Below are positions 19,001 through 26,908 of a DNA stretch of 37,717 bases, piece after piece (position 1 is the stretch's first letter; every line of letters begins with the position of its first letter). The translations under genes and the position numbers were made by a program. Location: the NCBI GenBank assembly GCA_002412425.1, contig DHVB01000078.1, positions 56,373 to 94,089 on the forward strand. Reading direction: 5' to 3'. The notes below the pieces were generated by a model, which worked only from the letters and a program-made list of their open reading frames with translations, was not told where the DNA came from and made no database searches. This stretch comes from Bacteroidales bacterium UBA5219 (GTDB taxonomy: Bacteria > Bacteroidota > Bacteroidia > Bacteroidales > ML635J-15).

Positions 19001-22000
19001 ACAACTACATTAAGCAGTTTGTCAGCAAATACAAAATATTATGTTTGGGTAAGATCTGCTTGTAGTGCAAGTGATATGAGTTCTTGGGGTGGTCCAGTTG
19101 AGTTTACTACTTCATGTGCTCCAGAATCTACACTTCCATATACTCAAAATTTTGATAGCTACAGTAGTGGAGAATATCCTGACTGTTGGTTAAGACCTGT
19201 AATAAATAGTGGATTCCCATCTATAGTTAGTGGTAGTAGCTATTCTGTAAGTTCACCAAATGGTCTGAAATTCCAATCTTTAACTACAACACCTACTTAT
19301 GCAATATCACCAGCATTTTCAGAAGATATTCATAACCTAAGGGTTAGTTTCAATCTGAAAGCAGAAGGTATAGGTGCTTCGCAATCAGGAACTATGGAAC
19401 TTGGAGTTATGAGCAATCCTGATGATATTATTACTTTTGAATCAGTAGCAATTATTCAACCAACAGATAATGGTTTTAATCATTATAAATATGATTTGAA
19501 TGGAACAATTTTATCAGGACCAAATAATTATATTGCATTAAGACATAATTCAAATTCATCAAGTTGGTATTACTGGTTAGATGATTTTAAAGTTGAACTT
19601 ATTCCTAATTGTATTGAAGTTTCTGATCTTGTTGCAAGTAATGTTACAGCAAATTCTGCAACTATTTCTTGGACAGCTTCAACTTCTAATCCTGCTTCTT
19701 ATCAAGTGTATTGCTCTATTAATAATACAGCACCAGCAGAAGATGAAACTAATGTTGAAACAACACCTGAAAACACAATTGATTTGAGTGGATTAAGCGA
19801 AACTACACAGTATTATGTTTGGGTAAGATCTGCTTGCGGTGTAGGCGACTTTAGTCCTTGGGATGGACCTATTGTATTTACTACCTTGTGTACTCCAGTT
19901 AATGTGCCTTTCTTTGAGGGATTTGAGAATGGATATAATCATGATGATGTTGTTGAAGGCTGTTGGACTCAAGAAAGTGTATCTGGATCACAGTCTTGGG
20001 TAGTTAATTCAACTAATACAATCAATAACAGAACTCCTAGAACTGGTTTGTTTAATGCTACTTTACGGTATTCTAATGAAGATTGGCTTTTCTATAGAGT
20101 TAATTTAATTCAAGGACAAGCTTATGATTTTACTGTTTGGGCTAGACAAGATGCAACTTCTGGAGCTACGCTTACTTTAGCTTGGGGAACAGAAGATAAC
20201 TCTGCAGCAATGACAAATATTATTGTTGATGCTCAAGTAATTACTAATGGTGATTATCAAGAAGTTAAAGGGACTTTTGGTGTTCCAACAGATGGAGTTT
20301 ATTATATTGGAATAAAAGGAAGTCTAACATATACTCCTTACTATATGTCAATTGATGATATTTCACTTGATTTTGGACCTAATTGTGTTGAGCCTACAGC
20401 TATTGTAGCAAGTGAGATTACAGCTAATTCTGCAAATATCTCTTGGACAGCTTCAGTATCAGCCCCTGCTTCTTATCATGTGTATTACTCAACAACTAAT
20501 ACAGCACCAGCAGATGATATAGCTGATGCTGAATATGCAGAAGTAACTGGTCTTACAACTGAATTAAGCGAATTAACACCAGTAACTACATATTATGTTT
20601 GGGTAAGATCTGCTTGTGGAGCTGATGAGAATAGCGTTTGGACTGGTATTAGCTTCGAAACTACTCCTAGCTGTTTTGAACCTACAAATATTCAAGCAAG
20701 TGATATTACTATAAATTCTGCAAATATTTCTTGGACGGCAGCAACTGAAAGCCCAGATGCTACTTATCATGTGTATTACTCTTTGGTTGATGCAGCACCA
20801 GCTGACGATATAGATATAGCAGAATGTGAAGCACCAGCTACTAACTCAATTGAATTAACTGATTTAACATCAAGTTCAACATATTATGTTTGGGTAAGAT
20901 CTGTTTGTGGAGCTGACGATTTTAGTACTTGGGCTGGACCATCTGTTTTCTCAACTTCTTGTGCAATTATTAGTGAATATCCTTATTTCGAAGGATTTAA
21001 CTCTGGTATAGATCCAGCTTGTTGGACTATTATAGATAATGATAATAGTGGTGATTCATGGTATTCAGGCACTTATGCATCAACACCGTCTTATGAAGGT
21101 GCGTCTATGATGGTTTCTGAATTTAGTTATCCAAATGATGATTGGTTGATTTCTCCACAATTTAAAATTACTAGCGATAATTTAAAAGTAGATTTCTATG
21201 CAAAAAGCTATAGTGCTTATTTTTATGAATCTTTTAATGTTCTTATATCAAAAACAGGTACATCTCCATCTGATTTTACAATAGTTCTAGAAAATATTGT
21301 TGATCACCCTAATACTTGGCAAAATCATGAGTATATATTATCAGAACATGGCATTAATATAGATGATGAGATTTATGTTGCAATTCAACATGTTTCTAAC
21401 GATCAATTTGTTTTATTCATAGATGCATTTACAGTATCAGAAATAGAAATACCTAGTGCAGAAGCAGAAATCTTAACTTATTCTATTCCAAATCAAGTTG
21501 GAGATACTGAAATTACTAGCACAGAAACAGAAGGAACAATCACTGTAACTATGCCTTTTGGTACAGAAGTAACTAATCTTGTAGCTGACTTTACTTTATC
21601 TGACGGTGCTACTGCACAAGTTGATACAGAAGATCAAGCAAGTGGTGTTACTCCAAACAACTTTACAGATCCTGTTGTTTATGTTGTAACAGCAGAAGAC
21701 GGTACAACAACTAAAAACTGGACTGTTACTGTTAATCTAGAAGCAGCACCAAGTTCAGAAGCAAATATCTTAACTTACTCATTTGAAGAACAACATTCAC
21801 CAGCAGTTATTGATGATGTTAATCATACAGTTACTGTTGTGGTTAATGAAGGTACAAGTTTAGATGCTCTTGTTGCTACATTTACTTTATCTGATGGTGC
21901 TACCGCAAAAATTGGAGCAGTTGATCAAGAAAGTGGTGTTACAGAAAACAATTTCACTGATCCAGTTATATATACTGTAACTGCTGAAGATGGTACAACT

Positions 22001-22297
22001 ACTCAACCTTGGACTGTTACTGTTAGTGTTTATGTAGGAATTGAAGATGTAGAAAATTCTGCTCTAGCAATCTATCCAAATCCTAACAATGGTAACTTTA
22101 CTTTAGATTTCACTAATATCAATGGTAAAGTAAATTATCAAATCTATGATACAAAAGGAAGCATAATTATAAGTGATGACTTTGTTGCAAACGGAAGTGC
22201 AATAAAAGAAGTTTCACTAAATCTTGTTCCTGGAGTTTACTTCGTGAGATTAGTTACTGAAACTCAAAGCTTAGTTGAAAAATTGGTTGTTGAGTAA
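16097..22297 (+). CDS. Second giant T9SS-secreted adhesin with anchor-J, FN3 and DUF5018-like repeats
   Basis: A 2066-residue protein with a signal peptide ending near 27-30 (SKLQSQ). Residues about 31-210 form a beta-rich N-terminal domain (begins VVAKWHFDNPT, ends NRIDDIVVMG) seen in other T9SS cargo and absent from the preceding adhesin. Then come anchor-J 215-378, FN3 379-473, J 475-652, FN3 652-747, J 748-912, FN3 912-1005, J 1005-1170, FN3 1170-1265, J 1265-1428, two adjacent FN3s 1429-1621, J 1622-1785, two DUF5018-like repeats 1787-1978 and a T9SS sorting domain 1982-2066 (YPNPNNGNFTLDF, ending EKLVVE). J units carry PFFEGFE and SIDDISLDFGP; FN3 units carry TYYVWVRSACG. No enzyme motif is seen. 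The function is inferred to be surface binding. Parts of it match the upstream adhesin base for base, so the two are paralogues that have exchanged or duplicated segments. Confidence 0.9.
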   Translation: MRKILTRLTLILVFCIGVSAFSKLQSQIVVAKWHFDNPTKQGAITDNASFASSPYTADDGIVENKDIATISLGGSVNYNGWVTGASGTLDKAPNSSAWNLTDGYWQIGIVTTGYKDLTLSSKQRSSNTGPTDFQIQYSTDNGSSWLDVGTAITVANNFTSGVVTDLALPAECNNLANLLIRWTNTSNVSVGGATVASGGTNRIDDIVVMGAFNDPCIATVPFFEGFEDGYTHATTVGGCWTQESVSGSQSWVVNSTNTTNNRTPRTGLFNATLQYSNTDWLFHKVYLTQGIVYDFSVWARQDATSGALLTLAWGAENNAAAMTNIIVNEQAITDGDYQEVRGTFTVPTDGVYYIGIKGTTTSSPWHLSIDDISLDFGPTCVAPENIQASNITSDATTITWDASITSVAAYNVYSSDVNTAPADDIANSEYTEVSGVTTTLGGLTPNTTYYVWVRSDCGSGDYSTWAGPISFTTAQIPAILPYEDDFATNQFTFINGTQTNQWAYGSAEGNPENAIYISNDDGTTNAYTNYSAISTVQAYRDIVIPTGTTIVNFSFDWKCYGESSYDYLRVWLVPTSYIPTAGTQITAGTGRIQIGGNFNQQDTWQTYQNLVLDLSSFAGQTMRLVFEWQNDGSGGTQPPAAIDNVNISIPSCIAPTNLQASLTGLKSANLTWTAPTSVPANGYQIFSNTTGVAPSESSTPVITVAATETSFATGDVLDLANTTYYAWIRSDCGGDFSSWAGPATVTTPMYVPSPWVEEFATSTTPTGWTTSSMYLNNSNSAIINGGASGYFMYKNLYSSATTGNFSTVLVGPISGTEDFSFDYKIANYNSPYAPPASGTGNFVLEISTDFGNTWTQMDSVDNNAIAGWQNKSYSISTYAGAGDYVKFRVTANWLTGGGDYCIGFDNFNLASCFPISGLSVANIEENSATISWNASTSSPANYNVYYSEVNAAPANDIADTEYSEVSGLTTTLSSLSANTKYYVWVRSACSASDMSSWGGPVEFTTSCAPESTLPYTQNFDSYSSGEYPDCWLRPVINSGFPSIVSGSSYSVSSPNGLKFQSLTTTPTYAISPAFSEDIHNLRVSFNLKAEGIGASQSGTMELGVMSNPDDIITFESVAIIQPTDNGFNHYKYDLNGTILSGPNNYIALRHNSNSSSWYYWLDDFKVELIPNCIEVSDLVASNVTANSATISWTASTSNPASYQVYCSINNTAPAEDETNVETTPENTIDLSGLSETTQYYVWVRSACGVGDFSPWDGPIVFTTLCTPVNVPFFEGFENGYNHDDVVEGCWTQESVSGSQSWVVNSTNTINNRTPRTGLFNATLRYSNEDWLFYRVNLIQGQAYDFTVWARQDATSGATLTLAWGTEDNSAAMTNIIVDAQVITNGDYQEVKGTFGVPTDGVYYIGIKGSLTYTPYYMSIDDISLDFGPNCVEPTAIVASEITANSANISWTASVSAPASYHVYYSTTNTAPADDIADAEYAEVTGLTTELSELTPVTTYYVWVRSACGADENSVWTGISFETTPSCFEPTNIQASDITINSANISWTAATESPDATYHVYYSLVDAAPADDIDIAECEAPATNSIELTDLTSSSTYYVWVRSVCGADDFSTWAGPSVFSTSCAIISEYPYFEGFNSGIDPACWTIIDNDNSGDSWYSGTYASTPSYEGASMMVSEFSYPNDDWLISPQFKITSDNLKVDFYAKSYSAYFYESFNVLISKTGTSPSDFTIVLENIVDHPNTWQNHEYILSEHGINIDDEIYVAIQHVSNDQFVLFIDAFTVSEIEIPSAEAEILTYSIPNQVGDTEITSTETEGTITVTMPFGTEVTNLVADFTLSDGATAQVDTEDQASGVTPNNFTDPVVYVVTAEDGTTTKNWTVTVNLEAAPSSEANILTYSFEEQHSPAVIDDVNHTVTVVVNEGTSLDALVATFTLSDGATAKIGAVDQESGVTENNFTDPVIYTVTAEDGTTTQPWTVTVSVYVGIEDVENSALAIYPNPNNGNFTLDFTNINGKVNYQIYDTKGSIIISDDFVANGSAIKEVSLNLVPGVYFVRLVTETQSLVEKLVVE
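16820..20066 (+). repeat. 97-base near-exact repeat in anchor-J domains 1 and 5
   Basis: Bases 16820-16916 and 19970-20066 match with one visible difference (a C/T at 16872). The offset is 3150 bases or 1050 codons. It codes for the QESVSGSQSWVVNSTNT to RTPRTGLFNATL segment of two anchor-J domains whose surrounding sequence is more diverged. Confidence 0.83.
19270..19341 (+). repeat. 72-base exact repeat shared with the upstream adhesin gene
   Basis: This segment in anchor-J domain 4 is identical to 11098-11169 in J domain 2 of the preceding gene. It codes for FQSLTTTPTYAISPAFSEDI and a few following residues. Identity at third codon positions across two genes points to recent copying rather than protein-level conservation. 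Confidence 0.85.
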
Positions 22298-22318
22298 AAC
22301 AGTAATTTATAAATAATT

Positions 22319-22354
22319 AAAAAAACCGCTTCAATAACGAAGCGGTTTTTTTTT
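22319..22354 (+). terminator. Strong rho-independent terminator after the second adhesin
   Basis: An A tract and CCGCTTC pair with GAAGCGG and a nine-base T tract around the AATAAC loop. The seven GC-bearing pairs are perfect and extend into A-T pairs. It lies 22 bases after the stop codon. Confidence 0.92.
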
Positions 22355-22424
22355 GCTCTTTTATAAGTTTTTCTTGGTATTTTTATTATTTTGCATTACT
22401 TTCGATTTTTTAAAGTAAAATGAT

Positions 22425-23585
22425 ATGACAATACAAGAATTAAATAAAGCTTTTGAACTAGCTTACGGTAAACCTGTCGAAGCTGTTTATTTTGCTCCGG
22501 GTCGTGTAAACTTAATTGGTGAGCATACAGATTATAATGGGGGACCAGTTTTTCCATGTGCATTAAGTTTTGGTACTAAACTTTTAATTGCTAAAAACAA
22601 TAAAAAAGTGATGAATTTCAAATCGCTTAATCTGCCTGAAGTTGAATCATTAAAGTTTGACCAACTGACAACCCGTCTCGAAAATTCATGGGTAAATTAT
22701 CCTTTGGGAGTAATGGCGCAGTTTATTAAGAGAGGAAAAACTTTTACACATGGTTATGATATTTTGATTTGGGGAAATGTCCCTAACGGAGCGGGATTAT
22801 CATCATCAGCAGCTTTAGAAGTGGTTACTGCATTTGCTTTAAATGACCAATTAAAAGCAGGTTTCAGTCGAGAAGAAATTGCTTTGATTGGACAAAAAGC
22901 CGAGCATGAATTTGCTTTGGTAAATTGTGGCATCATGGATCAATTTGTGTCGGCTCATGGTGCTAAAGATCATGCGGTATATTTGGATACTACAACTTTG
23001 GAATATGAATTAGTTCCAGTAATATTAGAAGGTGTTAAAATTGTTATTTCAAATACTCACTCTCCTCATAAATTAGATTCAGGTGCTTATAATCAACGTG
23101 TTGCAGAATGTAAAAAAGCCGTTGAGCAACTAAATAATGTTCGCCCAATTAAATTTTTGGCAGAGCTAACAGAAGCTGATTTTAAAAAAATTGAATCTGC
23201 TATTACCGATCCTGTTGCACACAAGCGTGCTCGTCATGTTGTTGGTGAAGTGCAACGTACTGCCGATGCAGTAAAAGCATTGAAAGCAGGTGATTTAAAA
23301 CTTTTCGGCGAACTTATGAATGCATCTCATGTTTCTTTACGTGATGATTATGAAGTAACAGGTCCAGAACTAGACTGCATGGCAGAAGAAGCATGGAAAA
23401 TAGACGGAGTGATTGGTTCACGCATGACAGGCGGAGGTTTCGGTGGCTGTACTGTTTCTTTAGTAAAAGACGAAGCTATCGATACTTTTATAAAAGAGGT
23501 AGGAGCTAATTACGAAAAAAGAATAGGCATAAAACCAGACTTCTATATCGCCGAAATTGGAGATGGTGCTACTAGATTAGTTTGA
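22425..23585 (+). CDS. galK: Galactokinase
   Basis: This 386-residue enzyme of the GHMP kinase family phosphorylates galactose at C1 with ATP, the committing step of the Leloir pathway. The length is usual for GalK. The galactokinase signature GRVNLIGEHTDYNGG is at residues 26-40, with the catalytic-type Arg27. The ATP-binding loop PNGAGLSSSAALE follows near 121-133. The predicted catalytic base is Asp172 in CGIMDQFVSAHG, and the third GHMP motif TGGGFGGCTVSLV is near 335-347. It is cytoplasmic. Nineteen bases separate it from galM, so the two form an operon. A 7/8 match to the -7 box (TTATTTTG) ends at 22393. No galT or galE is in the window. Confidence 0.97.
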   Translation: MTIQELNKAFELAYGKPVEAVYFAPGRVNLIGEHTDYNGGPVFPCALSFGTKLLIAKNNKKVMNFKSLNLPEVESLKFDQLTTRLENSWVNYPLGVMAQFIKRGKTFTHGYDILIWGNVPNGAGLSSSAALEVVTAFALNDQLKAGFSREEIALIGQKAEHEFALVNCGIMDQFVSAHGAKDHAVYLDTTTLEYELVPVILEGVKIVISNTHSPHKLDSGAYNQRVAECKKAVEQLNNVRPIKFLAELTEADFKKIESAITDPVAHKRARHVVGEVQRTADAVKALKAGDLKLFGELMNASHVSLRDDYEVTGPELDCMAEEAWKIDGVIGSRMTGGGFGGCTVSLVKDEAIDTFIKEVGANYEKRIGIKPDFYIAEIGDGATRLV

Positions 23586-23604
23586 TAATTTGTAAAATTA
23601 AAAC

Positions 23605-24609
23605 ATGAAAAATATTAACACTTACACTATCAAAAATAAAAATGGCATGACTGCCGAGCTAACAAACTATGGTACAAAAATTACCCGCTTGTTAGTAATT
23701 GATAAATACGGAAAATTCGATGATATTGTACAAGGCTTCGATACTTTGCAAGAAAACATTGATAAAGAACCTTATTTTGGAGCAACTTGTGGACGTTTCG
23801 CCAATCGTATCAAAAACGGTCAATTTACCTTGGACAGCGTAAAATATACTTTAGCTCAAAATAATGGAGGCAATGCTTTACACGGAGGAATTGTAGGCTT
23901 TAATGCCAAAGTTTGGGATGTAATCAAACAGACCGACAACAGTATTAGTATGCAGTATATCTCTCCTGATGGCGAAGAAGGTTATCCAGGAACATTAATA
24001 ACAGTAGTAAAATTTACCATTTCCGAAGCAAATGAGCTACAGATTGAATACAAAGCAACAACCGATAAAGTAACTATAATAGGCTTGACCAACCACTCAT
24101 ATTTCAATTTAAAAGGAGCCGGCAATGGAACAGTACGCAATCATATTTTACAAGTCAATGCTGATTTTCACACAGTGTTAGACGATACGGCTTGCCCTAC
24201 AGGTGAAATTCGACCAGTAGATAATTCTCCTTTCGATTTCCGAAAACCAACGGTTATAGAAAAATACATTGATGCCGAGGAATACCTTCCAGGGCGTGGT
24301 ATAGATAATAATTGGGCAATACGTAAAAATCAACCAAAAGAATTGGCTTTGGCAGCTACTTTATACGAACCAACAAGCGGTCGTGTTATGGAGGTGCTGA
24401 CTACACAACCAGGTGTACAAGTTTACACCGCAAATTGGGTGGAAAAACAAATCGGCAAATATGGAAAGACTTATGCAAAGCAAAACTCCATCTGCATTGA
24501 AACACAAAACTTTCCTAATTCTCCAAACATAGCTCATTTCCCTAGCTCGATTTTACGACCGGGAGAAATATATGAAGAAATGTGTATTTATAAATTCTCA
24601 GTAAAATAG
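23605..24609 (+). CDS. galM: Aldose 1-epimerase (galactose mutarotase)
   Basis: This 334-residue enzyme interconverts alpha and beta anomers of galactose and glucose, supplying the alpha anomer used by GalK. Family landmarks are in order: GATCGRFANRI, NNGGNALHGG with His93, LTNHSYFNL with His164 as the expected acid, IDNNW, PGVQVYTANW, and Glu299 in CIETQNFPNSPN as the expected base. There is no signal peptide, so this copy is cytoplasmic, unlike the lipoprotein mutarotases of some relatives. It follows galK by 19 bases, which supports an operon devoted to galactose entry into metabolism. Confidence 0.96.
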   Translation: MKNINTYTIKNKNGMTAELTNYGTKITRLLVIDKYGKFDDIVQGFDTLQENIDKEPYFGATCGRFANRIKNGQFTLDSVKYTLAQNNGGNALHGGIVGFNAKVWDVIKQTDNSISMQYISPDGEEGYPGTLITVVKFTISEANELQIEYKATTDKVTIIGLTNHSYFNLKGAGNGTVRNHILQVNADFHTVLDDTACPTGEIRPVDNSPFDFRKPTVIEKYIDAEEYLPGRGIDNNWAIRKNQPKELALAATLYEPTSGRVMEVLTTQPGVQVYTANWVEKQIGKYGKTYAKQNSICIETQNFPNSPNIAHFPSSILRPGEIYEEMCIYKFSVK

Positions 24610-24685
24610 AAAATTTAAAATATTGTTAAGCTTGATAAGAAATTACTTTTTTATGTGTAATAAGTAATAATTCTAAAATTATATT

Positions 24686-24693
24686 TATATTTG
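24686..24693 (+). promoter_or_regulatory. -7 box TATATTTG before lemA
   Basis: An exact TAnnTTTG match lies 26 bases before the lemA start, a normal leader length. It indicates that lemA is transcribed apart from galKM. No TTG is seen at -33. Confidence 0.52.
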
Positions 24694-24719
24694 TAACATA
24701 TTTTTTAAAGCAAATTACT

Positions 24720-25367
24720 ATGAATAAAAATACAAATAAAGAACCAAGAGTAAAAGGTTTGGGTTGTTTAGGTTTAACAGTTTTTGTTGTGCCTATAATT
24801 CTAATTTTAGTCGCATTTTTAATTTGGGCAGGCTATTATGCCTATTCTTCTTACAACAAATTTATTGATGCTGATCAAATGGTGAAAAACTCTTGGGCAA
24901 ATGTTGAAAATACATATCAAAAACGTTATGACTTAATTCCTAATTTAGTCGAAACTGTTAAAGGATATGCCACACATGAGAGAGAAACTTTTACAGCAGT
25001 TACAGAAGCTAGAGCAAAAGCTTCATCAATGAATATTAGTGCAGAAGAGTTGACAGAAGAAAATTTGCGAGCTTTCGAGGACGCTCAATCAGAACTTAGC
25101 GGAGCCTTATCCAGACTCTTGGTTAGTGTTGAAGCATATCCAGAATTGCAAGCAAACCAAAACTTTATGCAATTACAATCTGATTTGAAAGAAATTGAAA
25201 ATGAAATTTTGCAAAGAAGAGATGAGTATAATAACACTGTAAAACCATATAATAATTTGGTCTTGAAATTCCCACGAAACTTATTTGCAAAAATGTTCGG
25301 ATTTAAAGAAAAACCATACTTTAAAGCAAACGAAAAAGCAAGCGAAAGCCCAAAAGTTTCTTTTTAA
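24720..25367 (+). CDS. lemA: LemA family membrane protein
   Basis: A 215-residue protein with a short basic N-terminus, one hydrophobic membrane segment at about 18-45, and a long helical domain. The LemA landmarks are SYNKFIDADQMVKNSWANVE, then YQKRYDLIPNLVETVKGYA, then ESEL-type text in AQSELSGALSRLLVSVEAYP, and a C-terminal RRDEYNNTVKPYNN. LemA proteins are anchored with the helical domain outside the cytoplasm; their molecular function is not settled. LemA is often next to a TPM-domain gene or a HtpX-like protease, but neither is here. Its stop overlaps the stop of the opposing trmN6 by four bases. Confidence 0.93.
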   Translation: MNKNTNKEPRVKGLGCLGLTVFVVPIILILVAFLIWAGYYAYSSYNKFIDADQMVKNSWANVENTYQKRYDLIPNLVETVKGYATHERETFTAVTEARAKASSMNISAEELTEENLRAFEDAQSELSGALSRLLVSVEAYPELQANQNFMQLQSDLKEIENEILQRRDEYNNTVKPYNNLVLKFPRNLFAKMFGFKEKPYFKANEKASESPKVSF

Positions 25368-26068
25368 AATTTTAGATAATAATCTTTAGTTAATTCTTTA
25401 TATTCTTCAGAATAGTCGTGTCTGAAGTCATTTTCTATTGTTAAGTGCGAATTTTCGCAAATAGAAAACTGATGGCTAAGTTCAAAAATTATTCTATTAG
25501 CTTGTTTACCTTTTTTAGGAATGATAAAAAGTTTTTTTGAAACAAATAATTCTGCATTTTCACATTCTTGAATAAAACTATCGTGTTGCAAAGCCGGAAA
25601 AATTAAATAAGCTAATCCGTTTTTATTTAACAGTCGCTTGATATTTAGCAGTAAATCTGACAGTTTTAATTCGTTGTCGTGTTTGGCAATAGCCTTGCCT
25701 TTATTTGGTGAAGCATTTCCAGCCGAAAAATAAGGAGGATTTGAAACAATTATATCATATTTAATATCTGTTTCGAAATTTTGAACAGCTTGGCAAAAAA
25801 TTGTAAGTCTATTAGACCAATTAGAATTTTGAAAGTTTTCGTTTGCTAATTTACAAGCTTCAGAATTAATATCTAAAGCATGAATAATAGCTTCAGATTT
25901 TTGAGCTAGAGCCAAAGCAATAATACCTGTTCCTGTGCCAATATCTAAGATGTGTTTTGCATCTTTACAATCAATATAAGCACCTAGCAAAACAGCGTCA
26001 GTGCCAACTTTTAGCAGAGAAGAACTTTGTTTTAAACTAAATTTTTTAAAATGAAAAATATCTTTCAC
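25364..26068 (-). CDS. trmN6: tRNA1(Val) (adenine(37)-N6)-methyltransferase
   Basis: A 234-residue class I SAM-dependent methyltransferase of the YfiC/TrmN6 family, which methylates N6 of A37 in valine tRNA in E. coli. It opens with FHFKKFSLKQSSSLLKVGTD, typical of the family. The SAM-binding motif LDIGTGTGI is at 41-49 and the catalytic NPPY of adenine-N6 methyltransferases is at 110-113. The length agrees with the family. It starts three bases after the TIGR02757 gene, so the two are one operon. The exact tRNA target in this organism is inferred from the family. Confidence 0.9.
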   Translation of the reverse strand: MKDIFHFKKFSLKQSSSLLKVGTDAVLLGAYIDCKDAKHILDIGTGTGIIALALAQKSEAIIHALDINSEACKLANENFQNSNWSNRLTIFCQAVQNFETDIKYDIIVSNPPYFSAGNASPNKGKAIAKHDNELKLSDLLLNIKRLLNKNGLAYLIFPALQHDSFIQECENAELFVSKKLFIIPKKGKQANRIIFELSHQFSICENSHLTIENDFRHDYSEEYKELTKDYYLKF

Positions 26069-26071
26069 AAC

Positions 26072-26839
26072 TTAAAAATCTTCGTTTACACCAATACCAA
26101 AAAGGGCAAAATCATATTTTATCGGATCTTTATGGTCGAACTCTCTAAGTTTTTGCGTTAATAAATCAACAGCTCGCCAGTCGTTTTGATTTCTTTCTAA
26201 CAAACCCAACAATCTTGCAATTCTTCCTGAATGAACATCTAAAGGAATGTAAAGACAAGCAGGAGAAATGTTTTTCCAAATGCCAAAGTCAACACCTCTT
26301 TTGTCGTTTCTAACCATCCAACGTAAAAACATATTTAGTCGTTTTGCTGCAGAACCAGAAGCAACATTTGCTAAATGAGGTTTTGTTCTTTGTAAATGTG
26401 GAATAGAAAAAAATATCTCATGGAAATCTTTTAAATTATCAAAAATATTATCTGTTTTTGTTAAAACATTTTCTAATCCACCATGATTTTCATAAATGTT
26501 TTTTAATGATGTAATAAAAAATTTAAAATCTTCATTATTAAAAGTTCTATGAATATTAGTAGGAAAATTGTCAAGATCGTTTTTAGAATGAGACATTACA
26601 AATTCATAAGGGTTATTGCCCATTAAGTTCATCATTTTTTTCGAAGATGCTATAATAGTGCTTCGCTTTCCCCATGCAATTGTGGCAGCAAGAAAACCAC
26701 TTATTTCAATATCTTCTTTTTTATTAAATGAATGTGGAATTTGTATAGGATCATTCTCAATAAAATTGGGATTGTTGAATTTATCGTGTTTCTCGTCTAA
26801 AAATTCTTTAAGATTTGAAAAATCTAATTTTGTATTCAT
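26072..26839 (-). CDS. TIGR02757 family protein (DUF2400)
   Basis: A 255-residue cytoplasmic protein that matches the TIGR02757/DUF2400 family. Features are ENDPIQIPHSF, a GFLAATIAWGKRSTIIASSK segment, RTFNNEDF, SGSAAKRLNMFLRWMVR, ISPACLYIPLDVHSGRIARL, and a DPIKYDFALFGIGV ending. The function is uncharacterised. The arrangement of a helical domain and a conserved DVHSGR loop resembles helix-hairpin-helix DNA glycosylase folds, but I infer no activity. It is first in a two-gene operon with trmN6 and is divergent from the LysE-type gene. A near-consensus -7 box (TATATTCG) can be read on the minus strand just upstream. Confidence 0.88.
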   Translation of the reverse strand: MNTKLDFSNLKEFLDEKHDKFNNPNFIENDPIQIPHSFNKKEDIEISGFLAATIAWGKRSTIIASSKKMMNLMGNNPYEFVMSHSKNDLDNFPTNIHRTFNNEDFKFFITSLKNIYENHGGLENVLTKTDNIFDNLKDFHEIFFSIPHLQRTKPHLANVASGSAAKRLNMFLRWMVRNDKRGVDFGIWKNISPACLYIPLDVHSGRIARLLGLLERNQNDWRAVDLLTQKLREFDHKDPIKYDFALFGIGVNEDF

Positions 26840-26908
26840 ACTAAAAAATTAATAATTCGAATATAATATTTATTTTCAAAATATTGAAAGATTTATTTTC
26901 TTTGTACT

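Noticed and set aside
9032..22297. CRISPR-like or mobile repeats
   Set aside because: The repeats are in frame, differ in spacing by whole codons and encode recognisable FN3, anchor-J and DUF5018-like domains, with no spacer pattern or transposase.
24625..24675. Hairpin ATTACTT / AAGTAAT as a galM terminator
   Set aside because: The stem is only seven AT-rich pairs, overlaps alternative pairings and has no T tract.
26616..26852. 78-residue plus-strand frame opposite the TIGR02757 gene
   Set aside because: It lies wholly against a conserved gene, and its sequence is the antisense of that gene's conserved N-terminus.
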